DNA from: Linanthus parryae
Taxonomy: Eukaryota; Streptophyta; Magnoliopsida; Ericales; Polemoniaceae
NCBI GenBank assembly: GCA_023055425.1
Contig: JALGPY010000004.1
Coordinates: forward strand, 110,649,504-110,713,503
Length of the DNA: 64,000 nt
Direction: 5' to 3'
Shown here one piece after another: positions 10,789 through 23,037 of the stretch (position 1 is the stretch's first letter; every line of letters begins with the position of its first letter). A program made the position numbers and the translations under genes. The notes under the pieces were generated by a model. That model saw only the letters and a list, made by a program, of their open reading frames with translations, did no database searches and was not told the DNA's origin.

Positions 10789-11116
10789 TTGTTATTTGGC
10801 ATGTACGCTTTTGATTGCATTCACATCTGCTTTGGTTGTGTTGTTGATGAACTTTTTCCTTCCATTTAGTATCCTTACATACTCCCACACAAAGAGTTAA
10901 CTAGGTTTTCTTGATGAAAACTTGATTTTAATTGTCCTGCGTGTTTTCTTGAACCTTTTATTACAAATGGGTAAAATCCAAAGATCAAGCTAGAATGTGT
11001 ACTGATGAGAATCCCGCGATTTCGTTTAAAAAACAAATGGCAATGAGGGGAGTAACCGAGGATCTTATTAACAACTGATATAACTTACAACGTTCTGAAC
11101 AACACTATTATATTGT

Positions 11117-14100
11117 AAAACAAAAATAATAGTTGGGAAGAACATGTCCAGTCAGTAGTTCAGCGATCTTTGCCCCGTCGTGTCTCTGTCTCTGATCATG
11201 TGCCGTTTTTACTGGATTGTGGTGGAGAATTTGGTGGGAAACGACCTTTCCGTTTTGAGAATATGTGGCTGAAAACAGAAGGTTTTTTTGACAGAGTTGT
11301 CATTTGGTGGCAAGGTTATAATGTTGAAGGTAATGCTGGTGATATTCTGTGCAAGAAGTTGCAGTTATTGAAGAGTGATTTGAAGAAATGCAACAAAAAT
11401 GAATTTGGAGATGTAAAGACTCGCAAGGATAAGTTGTTAAAGGACATTCAGGAAGTCGATGATCTTGAAAGTAAAGGACAGATGACTGAAGAACTCTTTT
11501 TAAAACGGTAGGAAGCGAAAGCTAGTTATGGGAATACAGTTCTAATGGAAGAAATTAGTTGGCGTCAGAAGTCACGTTCTTTATGGCTTAAAGAGGGTGA
11601 CAATAACACCGAGTTTTTTCATCGTATGGCTAATGCACATCGCTGCTATAACACAATATCACAGTTACAAGTCCATGGAAATACTTTAACTGATGCGCAA
11701 CTGATTAGTGAGGAAATTGTCATTTTACAAAGATTTGTACAAGGAAACTCATGAATTCAGACCCCTCCCAGAAAGTTTAGTTTTTGACCAAATTTCGGCA
11801 GTTGATAAAGAGGAGTTAGAGACACCATTCTCGGAGGATGAGGTTTGGCAAGCTTTGCAATCGTGCAACGGGGATAAAGCGCCGGGTCCGGATGGGTTCA
11901 CTATGGCTTTTTTTGCTTTTGCTTGGGACTGTATCAAAGCAGATGTTCTGGCAGTTTTCGAGCACTTTTTTGAGGACATGACATTCAAGCGAAGTTTTAA
12001 TGCTTCTTTTATTTCTTCGATCCCAAAGAAGGCCGGAGCAGTTCACTTAACCGATTTTCGGCCGATTAGTCTAGTGGGAAGTGTATATAACTTGCTTGCC
12101 AAAGTTTTGGCGATGAGGCTAAAGAAAGTCGTTGGCAAAGTGGTATCGGATGAACAAAGTGCTTTTGTCGGGGGACGTCAAATTCTCGATGCAGTTCTAA
12201 TTGCAAATGAAGTAGTTGACTCGCGCTTGAAGCAAGGCAACGGTGGGGTAATATGCAAATTGGATATCCATAAAGCTTATGATAATGTGAATTGGAAGTT
12301 TCTGATCTTTCTTTTGCAGCGGATGGGGTTTGGTGAAAAATAGTGCTCTTGGATCAAATGGTGTATTACAACAGTCAATTTCTCAATTCTTGTAAATGGG
12401 ACACCAGCAGGTTTCTTCTCCACTACTAGGGGGTTACGGCAACGGGACTCTATTTTTCCATTACTTTTTATTCTTGTAATGGAAGCTCTTGGCAAAATGG
12501 TAAAGAAGTTGGTGGAAGATGATGTTTTAACAGGTTTTCGTGTAATCGGGAGGGATGGTGTCTCTGTTCGGGTTTCGCATTTGTTATTCGCTGATGATAC
12601 TCTATTCTTTTGTGATGCTGATCAAGAACAACTACAATGGCTTCAATGTGTGTTGATGGCATTTGGAACCGTTTCAGGTTTGAAGGGGAACATGGCTAAG
12701 AGTAAATTGATTCCTATTGGTAATGTACCAAACCTGCAGTCGCTTGCAATGGCAATGGGTTTCAAAGTGGGGTCGTTGCCGGTGAAGTATTTGGGTATGC
12801 CACTTGGAGCGGGTTTTAAAACAATCTCCATTTGGGACCCGATAATTGAACGCATGGAGAGGCGATTGGCAACATGGAAAAAACAATATTTGTCGAAAGG
12901 TGGGAAGATTACTTTGCTAAGAAGTACGTTGTCTTCCTTGCCCACCTACTTCCTATCTTTATTCCCGCTGTCAGCTTCAGTTGAGAAGAGATTGAATAAG
13001 TTGCAACGGGATTTTCTTTGGGAAGGTGCAGATGGAGAAAGGAAGTTGCCGCTAGTATCTTGGAAATCTGTTTGCACTCCACTTTCAAGTGGAGGGGCAG
13101 GGATTCATGATCTCATGCGATTTAGCCATGCTTTGTTGGTAAAATGGTTATGGCGGTTTATGTGTGAAGATATCAGTCTATGGAGGAGGGTTATTGCCAC
13201 CAAGTTTGGTGTTTTAGAAGGAGGATGGATGTCTAAGGAAGGAAGAGAGAGACATGGTTTTGGTGTGTGGAAGTTTATTCGCCAAAAGTGGTATGTTTTC
13301 TCAAGGAATATTCACTTTCAGGTTGGTGATAAGCTTTTGGAAGGACGTATGGTGCGGAAATGAAGCTTTATCTACTTTCTATCCTGTCTTATTTAACCTC
13401 TCTACTAATAAAGACGCCAAGGTTGCAGATTTCTTGAAGATCACATATGGAAGTGTCGGTTGGGATCCTCTGTTCATTCGTAATTTGCATGACTGGGAGA
13501 TTGATTCCTTGCAACAATTTTTACAAAACTGTATAGTGTTCAAGTGGATGTGGGCAACTGTGATAAGGTTTTTTGGGCTGGGGGTCAAGAAAAGTTCTCT
13601 GTGAGTGGCTTTTATTCTAACTCTTTTTTTGTTGAGAATCATTATCCAGTTAAAACAATTTGGAAATCAGGCAGTCCCTTGAAAGTAAGTTTCTTTGCAT
13701 GGTTAGCTGTGAAAAATGCTATTCTAACATTGGACAACCTGCAACGAAGAGGGTTCCGACTACCTAATCGGTGTGTTATGTGCAAATGCTCAGAAGAAAC
13801 GGTGTCACATTTGTTGCTACACTGTTCAGTTGCTAGGGCTCTTTGGGAAGCTATTTGGGGTTTGTTCGGCATTCAGTGGGTCCAATCAACTGACTTAATG
13901 ACTCAACTTCAATGCTGGTCGGCAGGTTGCAAAGGTCCTGGTAGAAGGAAGATTTAGCAAGTCTGGAGAGAGAGGAATCGTCGTATTTTTGATGGCCAAG
14001 AGATGTCAGCTCACCTATTAAGGGCCCAGTTCGTACGGACCTTACGATTTTGGCTCGATGGGACTTATTCCAACTCTCCCTATGCACTATTAAGCTTTCT

Positions 14101-14202
14101 ATACTTGATCAACACCTAAGTTGATCTTGGTTTTGTTTGCCCTGTTTTTTTGGTGAGTAAAATTTTCTTTACCGATCAAAAAAAAAACAAAAACAAAAAT
14201 AA
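11117..14202 (+). mobile_element. 5'-truncated L1-like LINE with 13-bp target duplication
   Basis: Body 11130-14189, flanked by AAAACAAAAATAA at 11117-11129 and 14190-14202, with an A-rich tail directly before the right duplication. The target is the 3' flank of the plus Agenet copy; the empty site is visible at about 38250-38265 (GCAAAACAAAAATAAC). The 3.06-kb length and the absence of ORF1 and most of the endonuclease show 5' truncation, the usual result of target-primed reverse transcription. Confidence 0.93.
11170..13957 (+). pseudogene. LINE ORF2: endonuclease end, reverse transcriptase, zf-RVT
   Basis: Three frames together give a plant L1 ORF2. 11170-11510 is the end of the endonuclease (SDHVPFLLDCGG, FRFENMWLK). 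11545-11750 continues with WLKEGDNNTEFFHRMAN. 11708-12343 holds RT motifs ([59 protein letters not shown]). 12479-13363 holds the catalytic LLFADDTLFF (about 12580-12610) and the thumb (VKYLGMPLG, WKKQYLSKGGKITLLRS). 13544-13957 is the zinc-binding zf-RVT domain (PLKVSFFAWLA, CVMCKCSEETVSHLLLHC). Frameshifts near 11730, 12340 and 13350 and a stop at 11510 make it inactive. Confidence 0.93.
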
Positions 14203-14402
14203 CCTATCTCTAATTTACGTAATCTTGTGAGACAATTATGGAAAGTCATCTGATTAGGTTGCTTGATTACTTGGTTTGAGAAGATAGTTTCACATAAAAA
14301 TGATCTAACGTACACATTGATCTCAATTTTATTTTATGGTAGATTATAGTGAAGAAAATCATTCAGATTTATATCAAAATCAAATGTGAAAAAATAAAAA
14401 GC

Positions 14403-14594
14403 GGTGATCTCATGAGGACACTCTCATGCGAACGCACAATATATGCCACCAAATTTTTACGATGTTATGGTCATATGATTGTAAGCGAGTTTAGATCAAT
14501 GGTTAATAAACAAAGATTGAGTTTGTGTTTTAACAAACTGTCCCATGTAGTGTTCTCATAGGAGTAACCATGAGAGCGTCCTCATGAGGTCACC
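14403..14594. mobile_element. Small MITE-like element with inverted termini
   Basis: The 26-bp ends are inverted repeats with two mismatches: GGTGATCTCATGAGGAC at 14403 and GTCCTCATGAGGTCACC ending at 14594. The interior is about 140 bp with no coding content. I could not settle a target-site duplication, so the superfamily is not assigned. Confidence 0.6.
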
Positions 14595-15663
14595 ACTCAA
14601 AAATGAAAGCTATCAAAGTATTGTACATAGATTTTGCCATACATGATATACAGATCCAGATTACCTCTTCAAAATTTTGGATGACGAATGTGATAGTGCG
14701 CAATTGTTATTTGTAAGGTTGACCCGGAAAAATGTTTATTAATTTTTGTTTCTCTTTGATTATATAGTTCATTACATACATATTTTGATTATACTACTCT
14801 TAAAGGTGTTAGAGTGTTTTAGTGTTATAATGTTTTGGTATTTATTTAATTTTCAAATTTACCTTAAAACCTTGACATGTTTACAAATTTAAAGAGTTAT
14901 GTCCACTCAATTTAGAATTATAATTTAAAATTTAATTTTAGCATAGCTTTTTTTAGAGAATTTTAGCATAGTTTAAACATTAAAAGTTGTGATTATTCAG
15001 TTCGTGCTTTTTTTGGCGTGTATCTTTGCCATACCCGAATAGTTGTGACTATCAATTTGTTCCTTTTTGAATGGATACATTCACCATTATAGAACAAATT
15101 CTCAAGTACCCAAATTTTTCACTTGATCTTTCCAACTCTCTCTCTCACTCATTTTCTTTCAATATAAGTTATCTTCCTTGAAGAATTTAGCGACCATTTT
15201 TCAGGCTGTATCATACAATAGCGGTTTAGCAATGCATCGAAGACGTTTTCAATCCCATTTGCGTTGTTAATGGCAAACCTATTTCAATTGTACCATACAA
15301 TAGCATCGCACTATACAACTTAAGTAGAGAATAAAGCAGCTATCATTGAAGACGTTTCCTAACTCATTTGCATTGTTGATGGCATATAATGATTTACAAG
15401 CACTTCCTTTCTCATTTATTGTTGAGTTGAGTATTGAATGTTGAAAAGAAATTATTCATCAACTTTGAAATGTTATAATATTTCTTAATTTATTTATTTA
15501 TTATGTTCGAGTTACATTTCTCATCAATCTTATTTCTTATTGATACTTATTGTAATAAATAAAATGTCACGTACAACGCATGTGGTCATGACAAGTCACG
15601 GTAAACGTGAGACAAAAAGAAGAGAAGATTTAGGTGTTCCTAAAAATATTTCATGGAACTACA
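14595..15663. other. AT-rich intergenic stretch
   Basis: No gene, RNA or recognisable element is seen. The sequence is AT-rich with a few short direct repeats (for example CAATAGC and the phrase 'GAAGACGTTT' at about 15240 and 15348). Confidence 0.5.
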
Positions 15664-17275
15664 TTAGCAACAAGATAGAGTTCCGCCAAAACACATCAAT
15701 AGATGTAGATGCCCAGAATTCTGGCTAAGCATTTCACCGATAACTGCTTGGCTAACTCTAGGATCTTTTTTCTCCAAATGCTTCTTCAGCTTGTAGCACA
15801 TAAAACAAACAAAAACCCTGTAAAAATGATCTTTTTTGCCATCAATATTTCCCTGAGAAAAGAATTTAAGATCCATCAAGAGCATTGCACACTGAAGAAA
15901 AACACACCTGACCTGAACCATCTTGAATTTTGACTCCTAATTTTGGGGACACTGTCTTGATTTCCACCAGACGTTGCTCTTTATTTTCTATCCCACCAAC
16001 TTTTTGCTATTTTCCAACCACAAAAAATGTAACCAACAGACTCAGTATCTGGATAAGCAATCTAGAATGATGATGACAAAGTATGGGATCACCAACTATT
16101 TCAAGGAGTTGATAATTATCTTTTTAAATAAACAAAATGCACCTTTGTCAAAGTTCTTCAACTTACCAAGACCAAACCAATTTATGAGAACATATTACTA
16201 GAGCTCATGCATCCGCTTGTGCAAATTTTAAAATAATTCTCTTGTTACTTCTGTTTTGGTACATAAATTAATATTCCAAGTAAATTGAAATCAACACAAA
16301 ACAAAAGATGAAATGTCATTAGCATCAATTGATTTCAACTTAATCACAAAAGATTAAATAATACCCTCATTTTAACCAGAACAAAATGCTTCGCGTCGAA
16401 GGTACTAGTAGTAATTCATAAGATTTGCTGTACACCGGCATTTTTGCTCACAAATTTTCATTGTGGGACGGAACACCACATTAACAAAGATATTTAAAAA
16501 TTATATAAATCCCGTAAAAGGAGTTTATTGGCACGAAAAATGATCAATTCAAACAGAATCTGTTTTAAATAAATGTTTATCTGAATCTATCATTATTTGT
16601 GTTTTACAATATGGTGTTATTGTTGAGAATCGTAGTTAATCCAATATTGGGGTTCTATAAGTTCTACAAGTTCTTAATAAGATCGTCGATTACTCCCCTC
16701 ATTGCCAGTTGCTTTTAGATATTAGAGGAAACCTCGAGAGTCTTAAGAAAAGCAAACCACTTTTAACTCTCTGGGCGGAGTAAAATAATGATACTAAATA
16801 AAAGGAAAATGTTCAATTCAGCAAGAACAAAACCAAAGTAGATAACAAAAGGGTACATGCCAAATAGCAACTAAGTCATACCTTTGAAGCAATAACCCAT
16901 TTTCCACCAATCCAGTCCATGTAGGGCCTCATATCCCCAAGACTGACTTCTTTCTTCCTTGTTCTCGTGGTCAAGAAGGACAGTGTATCTGTCGTCTTTG
17001 AGAATACCGATAATCACTCCCCTTGCCCATCCAAATCCACAAAATACATCAGCCTTTCCATGCAACGTAAAGTCTCTACATTCTAAACTAGGAAGGCTTG
17101 GTCGAATGTGTAGGGAATCCACGATTACTCTCAAACCTGTACTATAGCACTTCACCACAAAAGAATGATCTCCAGTTTTTCCAATTACATCTGCAACGTA
17201 CCAAACATCACCAGGTTTTCCTTCCTTCAAAGACACTTCTACCTTCATTCCAATGTTAAACATCGACCTTGCCAT
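15664..17275 (-). pseudogene. DUF724/Agenet gene, minus copy 2
   Basis: The Agenet exon (16871-17275, ATG at 17275) is open for 134 codons: MARSMFNIGMKVEVSLKEG, VWYVADVIGKTGD, LHIRPSLPSLECRDFTLHGK and VFCGFGWARGVIIG. A one-base insertion after HENKE shifts the end, so the conserved DMRP-MDWIDGKW appears in another frame. Further along the minus strand, 15664-15960 is homologous to the middle exon on the plus side (LDGS, then FSQGNIDGK, FVCFMCYKLKKHLEKKDPRVSQAVIGE against 38905-39065). The DUF724 domain itself is not found on this arm. The intact-looking exon ORF is probably non-functional. Confidence 0.8.
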
Positions 17276-17435
17276 TTTCTATTGGAAACCCAAAAGAATG
17301 AAAGTGTAAACGATAATGATGAAGATAATATAGATAATAAGAATAATGAAGAGAAGGAAGAACAGTCAAGACTGTTGATAAGAACAGAGAGAAAGAGTTG
17401 TAGATACTAGTATTAAGTATCAACAGTCTTGACTG
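15690..17435. repeat. Inverted duplication 2: left arm and centre of the DUF724 palindrome
   Basis: The centre is the same perfect 18-bp inverted repeat as in duplication 1: CAGTCAAGACTGTTGATA at 17363-17380 and its complement at 17418-17435. The left arm extends to about 15690 and is an inverted copy of 17436-17915 plus 37892-39090. Matching landmarks are the complement of GGGAGTAACCGAGGATCTTA at about 16675-16700 and TGTTTTAAATAAATGTTTA at about 16562. Divergence is visibly higher in the non-coding parts. About 1.7 kb per arm once the Copia insertion is removed. Confidence 0.85.
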
Positions 17436-17529
17436 GTCTTCCTTGCGATTCTTTATTTTAATTGTCTATATTATCTTCATTAGTATCCTTCTTTACACTT
17501 TCTCAGTTCTTTTGGTTTTGTAATAGAAA

Positions 17530-17915
17530 ATGGCGGAGTCGAGTTCGACGTTTAGCATCGGAATGAAGGTAAAATTGTCTATGAACGAAGGAAAGCTCGG
17601 TGATGTTTGGTAGCTTGCAGTTGTAATTGGATAACATGTAGATAATTCTTTCCTGGTGATACAAAACAGATTTTAGAGTAACTGTGGATGCACTGCACAT
17701 TCGGCCATGCCTCCCCGTTTAGAGTATGGAGATTTTACATTATATGGAAAAGTTGATGTATTTTGTGGATTTGGGTGAGCAAGGGGAGTGATTACCAGTA
17801 TAATCAAAGATGACAGTTATATTGTTCTTCTTGACCACACGAACAAGGATAACGTAGTCAGTCTTGGGGATATGAGGTCATGCATGGATTGGATTGATGG
17901 GAAATGGGTTATTCA
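17530..17915 (+). pseudogene. DUF724/Agenet gene, plus copy 2, 5' part (split by Copia element)
   Basis: From ATG 17530: MAESSSTFSIGMKVKLSMNEG, GDVW, TAG, LAVVIG, TAA. A small deletion then shifts the frame (GTGATACAAAACAG lacks bases present in copy 1). The reading recovers as LEYGDFTLYGKVDVFCGFG, TSIIKDDSYIVLLDHTNKDN and GDMRSCMDWIDGKWVIH. The sequence is cut at 17915 by the Copia element and resumes at 37892 with the duplicated ATTCA (GTTATTCA joined to TTCAAAGGTA). Confidence 0.85.
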
Positions 17916-18902
17916 TGTTGGATAATTAAGACGTTTCAGAATCTGAGAAGAAGGAGAAGAAGAAACAGAAAGTTAAAGCAGTAATAAATAAAACACAGTA
18001 CTTACAGAGGTTGGAGAATCGCTGCAATAAGTCGGAGAAATCAGAGACAATCTCGAACTTGGGCTCGATTTCCTTAAGGCGATATTCGCTCCCTTTAGGT
18101 GCCGTTTTGATCCGGAGCGAAAGCCTCCCACAATAATTGTCTCTCACTGTGTAATCAGGTAGCACCGCCGGATTACACCATACGAACCGTCAAAATGGAA
18201 TGATAGCACTCAGGAATGGAAGTTTGGAAACTCTCTGGAATTGGGAATTTTCGGAATGACTGAAACAGGGACGGGTGCTCTGCTTTTAAAGAAGCAGAGA
18301 CACCCGTTGGAACGGTTGGGTCTGTTCACGAACGGTTACGAAACCGTTCCAGAACAGTTGGAAAAACAAATTTCAAAATTCTGGTAAATTTCGGCTGAGA
18401 GCAAATAAATTTGGGCCAAAAAATTAAATGGGCCTGAATCTCATAACAAGCCCAGCCCACACACACAACGCACCACGCCACGTCACGGCCCGGCCCATGC
18501 CCGAACCCGAACCCGAGACCGAGCTGAGCCGGCCGGACGGACAGCGGTGGCGGCGCGCGCGCGCGTGTGGTGGTTCGGACCATAGCTAGGTCCTCTCTCC
18601 TACACAAATGTGTATCACCCAAAGGGCTTGCCCTATAGTGCAATCTTGAACTATATTAAGTGAACAAGATTGTTCCACCCTCCAATGTGGGATGAATTAA
18701 TTTCCCTCTTGGAGTACTATATTAGAAGCCATCTTTACCCATGAATTTTTCATTCACCCGGTCACGATTTTGGATGAAGTAAAGTTGTAGGATGTTCACC
18801 TAGCTCTAAGGTATCCATAGCAACTTTCGGTTTCAAGAACCGATTAGCCGATTCTTCAAAATCTTCTTCCAAAGTCGTGTGAAAAACCGGATTTTTCCAA
18901 CA
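17916..18902 (-). repeat. 3' LTR of the Copia element
   Basis: 987 bp, TGTTGGA...TCCAACA. It contains a stretch of about 60 bp around 18300-18360 (CGTTGGAACGG, then GAACGGTTACGAAACCG) that is deleted in the other LTR. With the substitutions, this suggests a rather old insertion. The minus-strand polypurine tract ATGTGGGGGAT lies at 18903-18913, directly inside this LTR. Confidence 0.92.
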
Positions 18903-19482
18903 ATCCCCCACATGAATGATAAAATTGGCATAAGAGCCGGAATATCAAAAAGGAAGAAAGAGTGCCATCTAGCGAACAATAATCGCATAGAGAAGGTGGC
19001 CTGAGACCTTGAACGTTCTCTAGTGGAATACTACAGGGTATACTAGCTTGTCAGTGGCGAATCGCCTTGAACTGCTTGCCGTAGTGTATACCTAGTCAAT
19101 AGTACCCACACGGTTATTATTCTTTCCATATCAAGTTCTCATGATCGTGTCCGTTTTGGCCATGGAGCACTTAATCCTAGTTTTGTGAGTGGTCTTAGAG
19201 AATTTAGCCTCGTCATTCTCCTAGAACCGGCCCCCAGTTCCCACTCATATAGGTGAGTCTCATAAAGAGTATATTGCCATACCCCACTTGTTTTTCATTC
19301 AAGATATGAGCTCATTAAAAGCCAAATGCTTATCCTTAACCAATGCAAGTGTCACTCGGTGTCGCCCTAGGAATGGGTTTGGAAATATAAATTTCCTTAC
19401 AGTGACTAATTTTGCACAGTAGTTAGGTTGTCCCTTTGAACCTAGTTCTTGGGATCTCTAATCATCTAGGTTGGGTTTTCCG

Positions 19483-22400
19483 CTACGTGCAACTCGGTGA
19501 GATAGGCTTTAATCCCAATCCCCTTGACGAACTCAAGACTTGCTCCATTGTTAACCCCTTTGTTAGGGGATCCTCTAAGTTATCCTTAGACTTCACATAA
19601 TCGATCGATATTATTCCGTTTGAGAGCAATTTCTTAATGGTGTTATGTCTTCGACGAATGTGTCTATACTTACCATTGTAGATACTACTTTGTGCCCTTC
19701 TGATAGCCGACTGGCTATCACAATGAATGCATACAGCCGTCATTGGTTTAGGCCACATTGGAAGTTCTTCCAGGAAGTGTCGAAGCCACGCTTCTTCACC
19801 TGTCTTATCCAACACAATGAATTCAGATTCCATGGTGGACCTTGCAATGCAAGTCTGTTTGGAAGATTTCCATGATATAGCTGCACCTCCTAGGGAAAAC
19901 ACATACCCACTCGTGGATTAAGAATCCGTTGTATCGGATATCCAATTGGCGTCACTATATCCCTCTAAAACCACAGGGTATCTAGAGTAGTATAGTCTGT
20001 ATGTTGAGGTGTACCTCAAATACTTTAATACACGAGTCAATCCCTTCCAGTGATTATTACTTGGATTACTGGTATATCGACTTAGTTTGCCAACCGCTTG
20101 GGCGATATCCGGTCTGGTGCAATTCATGAGGTACATTAGACTACCAATCACTTGAGCATACTCGACTTGTCTTATACCTGCACCATGGTTCCTGGCGAGA
20201 TGGAGATTAGGATCAACAGGAGTCCTAACTATCTTGCCATCATTTTTGTCGAATTTCTCAAGTATTTTTCCAACATAGTACGATTGAGATAATGTGTATC
20301 CGTTAGTTGTCTTAGTGATTTTCATTCCTAAGATAACGTCAGGGATACCCATATCTTTCATATCGAACTTAGTTGTCAACAATTTCTTTGTTGATTTAAT
20401 GATAGTTGAATTACTTCCCATAATCAACATATCATCGACATACAAGCATACAACGACATATCTGTCACGTGTAGACTTGGAGTATACACACTTGTCACAT
20501 TCATTAATTGTGAATCCGTTTGATAGCATAGTGTTATCAAACTTTACATGCCAATGTTTTGGAGCTTGTTTCAGACCATAGAGAGATTTAACTAGTCGAC
20601 ACACTTTGTTTTCTTGTCCGGGGACAAGGAAACCTTCCGGTTGTTCCATATAAATCTCTTCATCTAATTCACCATTCAAGAAGGCAGTTATTACGTCCAT
20701 TTGGTGAATTTCAAGGTCATTTATAGCTGCGAGAGCTATAAGAGTACGAATAGACGTAATTCTGGTCACATGTGAATAGGTATCGAAATAGTCAATACGT
20801 TCCTTCTGTTTATACCCTTTAGCTACAAGTCTAGCCTTGTATTTTTCAATTGTTCCGTCAGTTTTAAGCTTTCGCTTAAATATCCACTTGCAGCCTAGTG
20901 GCTTACAACCTGGAGGAAGATCCACCAATTCCCATGTGTGATTTTGAAGTATTGATTCAATCTCACTATTTACTGCCTCCTTCCAATAGGTTCCCTCGGA
21001 GCTAGACATTGTGCCCGCTTACTACGCCTAGGTTCGGCTTCTTCTTCGGACTGTACGGGTGTAGATTCTCGAGTTCTTTTGTTAGAACTTTCTACATCCT
21101 TCTTCTTATATAGAAATACGTCTTCGAAGAAAGACGCATTACATGACTCAAAGATAGTGTTTACGTGTATGTCCTCGATTTCTGATTCAATAACCAAAAA
21201 TCGAGATGCACTACTATTTTGAGCATAACCTATGAAAACGCAGTCCACCGTTTTCGGTCCAAGTTTCACCTTTTTAGGTTCTGGTATTGCTACCTTTGCA
21301 AGACACCCCCACACTTTTAGGTATTTGTAGGATGGTGGCTTTCCTTTCCATAACTCGTATGGAGTTTTGCCAATATTCTTTCACGGAATCCCCTTTAGGA
21401 TGATATTGGCCGTTAGGAGTGCTTCCGCCCACAAGTTATGAGGTAAACCCGAACTAAGTAGTATTACATTAAGCATTTCTTTCAAAGTTCTGTTTTTCCT
21501 CTCGGCTATGCCGTTTTGTTGTGGTGAGTATGGAGCCGTGGTTTGATGAATAATTCCACTTTCTAGACAAATGTCTTCTAGCGGACATTCATATTCACCT
21601 CCTCGGTCGCTACGCACCATTTTTATCTTCTTCCCCAATTGATTTTCTACTTCATTTTTATAGTGCTTGAACATGTCAATTGCTTCGTCTTTACTCCGAA
21701 GGAGATAGACGTAACAATACCTTGTGCAATCATCTATAAACGTAATAAAGTATTTCTTTCCTCCCCTTGTTTGTAGAAACTTTAAGTCGCAAATATCCGT
21801 ATGGATCAATTCGAGGGGAGTAGTCGATTTTCCATCAATTGATCGGAAGGGTTTCTTAGTTAATTTTGCTTCAACGCATGTCTCACATTTGTGGGATTTG
21901 TCGATTTTTGCACTAGGAATGTGTTCCATAGACATTAATTTGTGAATCGATTCAAAGTTTGCATGACCAAGCCTACTATGCCATAAAGTAGATGACTCCA
22001 ACAAGTAAATAGAATCGGCATTCTTATTCATAGCCACTTTTGGCGTCACGGTCATTACATTAAGTTTGAACATGCCGTCGCTAAGGTAACCCCTGCCTAC
22101 GTAAGTATCATTCTTAACTAGTACAATTTTTCCGGACTCGAAAACAATCTTGAATCCTTTCTTAACTAGTACAGATCCCGAAACCAAATTCCTACGAATT
22201 TCCGGCACATGAAGCACATCGTTGAGCACCACCATTTTTCCCGAAGTCATCTTTATGATGATGGATCATTTCCCTTCCACGGTGGATGAAGATGAGTTGC
22301 CCATGAAGAGTTGCTCTCCGTTTTCCACTTCCTCGTACTTGTGGAACATCGCTTTGTCGGAGCATATGTGGCGTGTGGCTCCGGTGTCAATCCACCATTC

Positions 22401-23037
22401 ATTTGGGTTGCTGCCGATCATCTTTGTCTCCGACACTACCGCGGACAAGAGGATTCCATCGTCGTCGTCTTTCTTTTCAGCCATGTTTGCCTCGGTTTTG
22501 TTCTTGGGAACCTTGCGCTTCTTCTTGCACTCGCTTCGACGATGGCCAGTTTTTCCGCAATTGAAGCACTTTCCCTTGAACGCCTTGTCTTCCCCATTGT
22601 CGTCGTGAGCCTTACGTTTGTTCTTGGAACCTTGCTCCACGATGTTGGCCTTGGCTTGAACAATTCCTCCTTTGTCTGAGTTGCGGTTGTCTTCCTCGAT
22701 CCTTAAGCGGACGATGAGTTCCTCCATTCGGACTTCCTTGCGCTTGTGCTTGAGATAATTCTTGAAATCCTTCCATGAGGGAGGGAGTTTCTCAATCATG
22801 CAAGCAACCTGAAATGGCTCACTTAGGGTCATGCCTTCAGCATGAATATCATGAAGGATAACCTGCAACTCTTGAACCTAACTTATTACAGTTTTGGTAT
22901 CAACCATAGAAAATTTGAGGAACTTAGCAACTACAAATTTCTTTGCCCCTGCATCTTCAGTCTTATACTTTTTTTTGCGGATTTAGCAACACTATACACA
23001 TTATACAAAGTATTATCTAATTCGTTAAGAACGTAAT
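19483..23037 (-). pseudogene. Copia gag-pol (zinc knuckle, protease, integrase, RT, RNase H)
   Basis: Order on the minus strand: gag end from about 23037 (YVLNELDN, YKTEDAG after a shift in an A8 run, [11 protein letters not shown]), zinc knuckle [14 protein letters not shown] (about 22570), protease [12 protein letters not shown] (about 22390), integrase HSRLGHANF and CETCVEAK with core THTDICDL-like residues (22250-21380), linker VWGCLAKVAIP to RRSKR (21314-20970), RT with [10 protein letters not shown] and CLYVDDMLI (21009-19918), RNase [20 protein letters not shown] and [15 protein letters not shown] (19910-19483). Inactivating changes: TAG at gag IS-VQE, TGA after TVEGK (about 22262), TGA after KGIP (about 21377), a deletion with frameshift at about 21000, and TAA after TTDS (about 19916). 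Confidence 0.93.

Larger units (their letters stand above)
9678..11116. repeat. Inverted duplication 1: head-to-head Agenet copies
   Basis: The minus-strand copy (9760-10145) and plus-strand copy (10396-10788) of one Agenet gene are arranged as an imperfect palindrome. The centre is a perfect 18-bp inverted repeat, CAGTCAAGACTGTTGATA at 10235-10252 and its complement at 10287-10304, with a 34-bp loop. Homology continues outward through both 5' regions (AATAATGAA, ATGATGAAGAT and their complements) and both coding exons. The left arm stops at 9678, beside the CDT1 breakpoint. The right arm continues to the LINE at 11130. The unit is repeated around 17400. Confidence 0.88.
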
